From positions 1 to 64,000 of the forward strand of contig DLKC01000012.1 of NCBI GenBank assembly GCA_002478885.1: a DNA stretch of 64,000 nucleotides. Reading direction: 5' to 3'. The translations under genes were made by a program, and so were the position numbers. Positions 62,061 to 64,000 of the stretch are shown here, piece after piece. Under the pieces are notes generated by a model. That model was not told the origin of the DNA and ran no database searches. It saw only the letters and a list, made by a program, of their open reading frames with translations. Each line of letters begins with the position of its first letter. The first letter of the stretch is position 1. The stretch comes from Chitinophagaceae bacterium UBA7600 (lineage in GTDB: Bacteria > Bacteroidota > Bacteroidia > Chitinophagales > Chitinophagaceae).

Positions 62061-62118
62061 GAGCCAGGCTTCGCTCCCGCTATCAAGCATTCGTTGCGTC
62101 GCACTCTTCAGCTGCAGT
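62061..62118 (-). repeat. Intergenic repeat, short form A, full length
   Basis: Minus-strand reading: AGCTGAAGAGTGCGACGCAA then CGAATGC and, further, AAGCCTGGC. Second of an inverted pair. Confidence 0.85.
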
Positions 62119-62269
62119 AACACTACGCAGCATATGAATGCAGCGGCTACGTATGCGGCGTGGAATAATTTTCCACTAAATAAAAGCGCCCGTTTGAAAA
62201 AGGTTGACAACGATTTATTATATGGAATACTTTTCCGTTGTATGGAATTAAACTTAACCTCTGAAATAA

Positions 62270-62312
62270 TTAAACCCTTACCTGCAAAGGGTTTCAGCGT
62301 TTGGCACAATAT
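62270..62312 (+). promoter_or_regulatory. Leader motif shared with the acyltransferase gene
   Basis: AAACCCTT and AAGGGTTT form an 8 bp inverted repeat around ACCTGCA. CAGC and then GTTTGGCACAATATAAG follow. The CAAAGGGTTTCAGC and TTTGGCACAATA blocks match 55442-55482. It ends 29 bp before the ATG. Confidence 0.55.
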
Positions 62313-62341
62313 AAGTTAATACAGGCCAAACTCTACAATCC

Positions 62342-63556
62342 ATGAACAGGACAAAAATAGCAGTGATAGGAACCGTTGGTATACCGGCAAAATATGGTGG
62401 CTTTGAAACACTGGCCGACCATTTGGTTGAAGAACTTTCCGGCGATGTCGACTTTACCGTTTATTGTACAAAAAAGAAATACGCAAAAGACCAGCGGCCG
62501 GCAACCTATAAAGGCGCGAAATTGGTTTACCTGCCTTTTGATGCAAATGGCATCCAGAGTATCGTTTACGATTGCATAAGCATTCTTCATGCCATGTTCT
62601 TTGCAGATGTATTGTTGATACTGGGAGTGTCAGGCGGCATTATGTTGCCCTTTGTCCGTTTGTTTACCCGCAAAAAAATTATCATCTCCATTGACGGCAT
62701 TGAATGGAAAAGAAATAAATGGAGCAAGGCAGCCAGGCTGTATTTGTTCGCAGCAGAATGGCTGGCGGTAAAATTCTCGCATGCAGATATATCCGACAAC
62801 GAGTCAATACAGGACTATACTGCCATCCGTTATAAAACACTCAGCCATATTATTGAGTATGGAGCCGATCATACAATTGCCGTAAAACCAACACAGGCAG
62901 ATAAAGAGAAGTATGCGTTTCTTAATAAGCCATACGCATTTAAAGTGTGCCGCATTGAACCGGAAAACAACATCCATATCGTAACTGAAGCTTTTGCAAA
63001 ACTGCCCAAGCATACGCTTGTGATCGTAGGCAACTGGAACAACAGTGAATATGGAAAAGAACTGAAAGAAAAGTATAAGCACTTCAGCAATATTCACCTG
63101 CTTGACCCGATCTATAACCAGCGCGAACTTGACCTGCTTCGCGGCAACTGTCTCGTATATGTACACGGCCATAGCGCCGGTGGAACCAACCCATCGCTTG
63201 TTGAAGCCATGTACCTCGGTTTACCCATCGTTGCTTTTGGAGTGAATTACAATAAAACAACAACCGAGCACCAGGCGTTCTATTTTAAAACAGCTGATGA
63301 ACTTGAAAACATCATCAGCACGACAAAAATTGCCGATCTGAAAAAGAAAGCGGCGGAGATGAAAGACATCGCTGACAGAAGATATACCTGGAAAGTAATC
63401 GCCAAGAAATATGCGTTCCTCGCCGAAAAAGTGTTGAGGTCATCTTCCAAATCTGCGCTTGTTCCAAAGGCCACGCAGAAAATACCAAAGAGAAAACTGT
63501 TACAACAAGAATTGGGTCATTTGCAAAACCCATCATTGTTCTTCGAAAAAAGATAA
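62342..63556 (+). CDS. DUF1972-type glycosyltransferase (rhamnosyltransferase-like)
   Basis: A 404-residue GT-B enzyme with an N-terminal DUF1972 domain: IAVIGTVGIPAKYGGFETLADHL, then SIVYDCISILHAMFF and KIIISIDGIEWKRNKWSK. The C-terminal GT4 half has KVCRIEPENNIHIVTEAF, TLVIVGNW, HLLDPIYNQRELDLLRG and GHSAGGTNPSLVEAMYLGLP. This architecture is common for rhamnosyl- or fucosyl-adding enzymes of exopolysaccharide loci, but the sugar cannot be fixed. It is followed 31 bp later by a WecA/TagO-type gene, probably in the same transcript. It has its own upstream motif and a terminator ahead of it, so it begins a new transcription unit. Confidence 0.9.
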   Translation: MNRTKIAVIGTVGIPAKYGGFETLADHLVEELSGDVDFTVYCTKKKYAKDQRPATYKGAKLVYLPFDANGIQSIVYDCISILHAMFFADVLLILGVSGGIMLPFVRLFTRKKIIISIDGIEWKRNKWSKAARLYLFAAEWLAVKFSHADISDNESIQDYTAIRYKTLSHIIEYGADHTIAVKPTQADKEKYAFLNKPYAFKVCRIEPENNIHIVTEAFAKLPKHTLVIVGNWNNSEYGKELKEKYKHFSNIHLLDPIYNQRELDLLRGNCLVYVHGHSAGGTNPSLVEAMYLGLPIVAFGVNYNKTTTEHQAFYFKTADELENIISTTKIADLKKKAAEMKDIADRRYTWKVIAKKYAFLAEKVLRSSSKSALVPKATQKIPKRKLLQQELGHLQNPSLFFEKR

Positions 63557-63587
63557 TACTCCCAAACCCAATATTAAAAATACGATC

Positions 63588-64000
63588 ATGAACACTGAAC
63601 AACTTTTTGCTTACCTGCTACCAACCGTGGTTACAATTATTATTGTAATGCTCTTATTGCCATTGTTGATTAAACTAAGTCCCGCGCTAAAACTTGTTGA
63701 TATACCCAATGAGCGGAAAGTGCACAAGACACCAATTCCGGCTATCGGCGGTATGGTGATCGTCGTGTCGGTAATAATCACCTATTTTATAGTGCCTTCG
63801 CTGCATACCCTTCTGACCAATAGTATGGCATTCGCTATTTGCCTCGTGCTCTTAATGATCACCGGCGTTGTAGACGACAGGTTGAATATATCCGCGGCAT
63901 TGCGCTTCTTAATCCAGATCGGCTGTGCGGTATTTGTGGCAGCAAACGGTATAAGGCTCACATCCCTGCACGGCATCCTCGGTTTGTACGAAATTCCTGT
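63588..64000 (+). CDS. Undecaprenyl-phosphate sugar-1-phosphate transferase (WecA/TagO/MraY family), partial
   Basis: The first 137 residues of a multi-pass membrane protein, cut by the right window edge. After two hydrophobic segments comes the signature LVDIPNERKVHKTPIPAIGG, followed by a membrane segment, and MITGVVDDRLNISAALRFLI with the conserved aspartate pair (VDDR) that binds magnesium. This is the WecA/TagO pattern of the enzymes that start lipid-linked polysaccharide repeat units by moving a sugar-1-phosphate to undecaprenyl phosphate. It would be the priming enzyme of the locus. ATG at 63588 is preceded by AAAAATACGATC. The C-terminal half is not visible. Confidence 0.92.
   Translation, partial: MNTEQLFAYLLPTVVTIIIVMLLLPLLIKLSPALKLVDIPNERKVHKTPIPAIGGMVIVVSVIITYFIVPSLHTLLTNSMAFAICLVLLMITGVVDDRLNISAALRFLIQIGCAVFVAANGIRLTSLHGILGLYEIP

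Larger units (their letters stand above)
61912..62341. other. Intergenic region with terminator, inverted repeat pair and leader motif
   Basis: About 430 bp. Terminator (61935-61966), an oppositely oriented pair of short-form repeats (61986-62037 and 62061-62118) and the leader motif (62270-62312) before the DUF1972 gene. Open frames cross the repeats on both strands and are not called. Confidence 0.65.

Noticed and set aside
1798-62118. CRISPR array
   Set aside because: The repeated units are scattered on both strands at irregular distances, with no spacers of equal size and no cas genes.

Overview
The window is a 64 kb piece of a Bacteroidota chromosome, most likely family Chitinophagaceae (inference). 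Directly visible signs are the TAnnTTTG -7 promoter motif, a short primary sigma factor of 285 residues, a type IX secretion (T9SS) C-terminal sorting domain, a PorP/SprF-family protein, a SusC/RagA-like signature, and lipoproteins of the Bacteroidota style. No rRNA, tRNA, insertion sequence or CRISPR array was seen.

Layout. 1-3.4 kb: small single-domain proteins (AHSA1/SRPBCC, RibD-like reductase, VOC, DUF2200, DUF1801, NTF2-like). 3.4-15.3 kb: a lipoprotein, the tRNA methylthiotransferase MtaB, a J-domain membrane protein, a secreted esterase, a CrtA-like oxygenase, an OmpA-type porin, an HU-like membrane protein, a lysoplasmalogenase-type protein, a GH125 mannosidase and a TonB-like protein. 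15.4-31.5 kb: housekeeping genes (pgi, threonine aldolase, rpoD, prfC, hisIE, anmK, upp) mixed with envelope proteins. These include a large T9SS-exported protein and a DUF4139 protein carrying a SusC-plug-like insert. 31.6-34.9 kb: an overlapping operon of a sodium:solute symporter, a GNAT enzyme and a serine hydrolase. 35.5-37.8 kb: a GAF/PAS sensor kinase whose phospho-acceptor histidine is replaced by threonine.

38.1-43.6 kb: a same-strand stress and oxidation cluster of two SDRs, a zinc alcohol dehydrogenase, a manganese catalase and a myo-inositol oxygenase with all six metal ligands. Facing it at 43.7-47.4 kb is a four-gene sugar or uronate catabolic cluster: HUMPS-family decarboxylase, zinc dehydrogenase, SDR and TIM-barrel isomerase. 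48.0 kb to the right edge: an exopolysaccharide locus with a response regulator, Wza-like lipoprotein, Wzc-like co-polymerase with a decayed kinase, flippase, glycosyltransferases, polymerase/ligase, acyltransferase, a three-domain kinase-like fusion, a double glycosyltransferase, a DUF1972 glycosyltransferase and a WecA/TagO-type transferase cut by the window edge.

The most unusual non-coding feature is a mosaic family of short intergenic repeats, with 26 recognisable copies on both strands and none inside an accepted gene. Short forms share the core GTGCGACGCAAC or GAGTGACACAAC. Long forms carry a hairpin (stem TGCCGG/CCGGCA, loop ATAAG) exactly where the short core has GCGA/CGC. One long copy shows a compensatory base change in the stem. 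The copies also argue against several upstream-extended gene starts. Pathway links, regulation and repeat mobility are inferences from sequence and gene order only.
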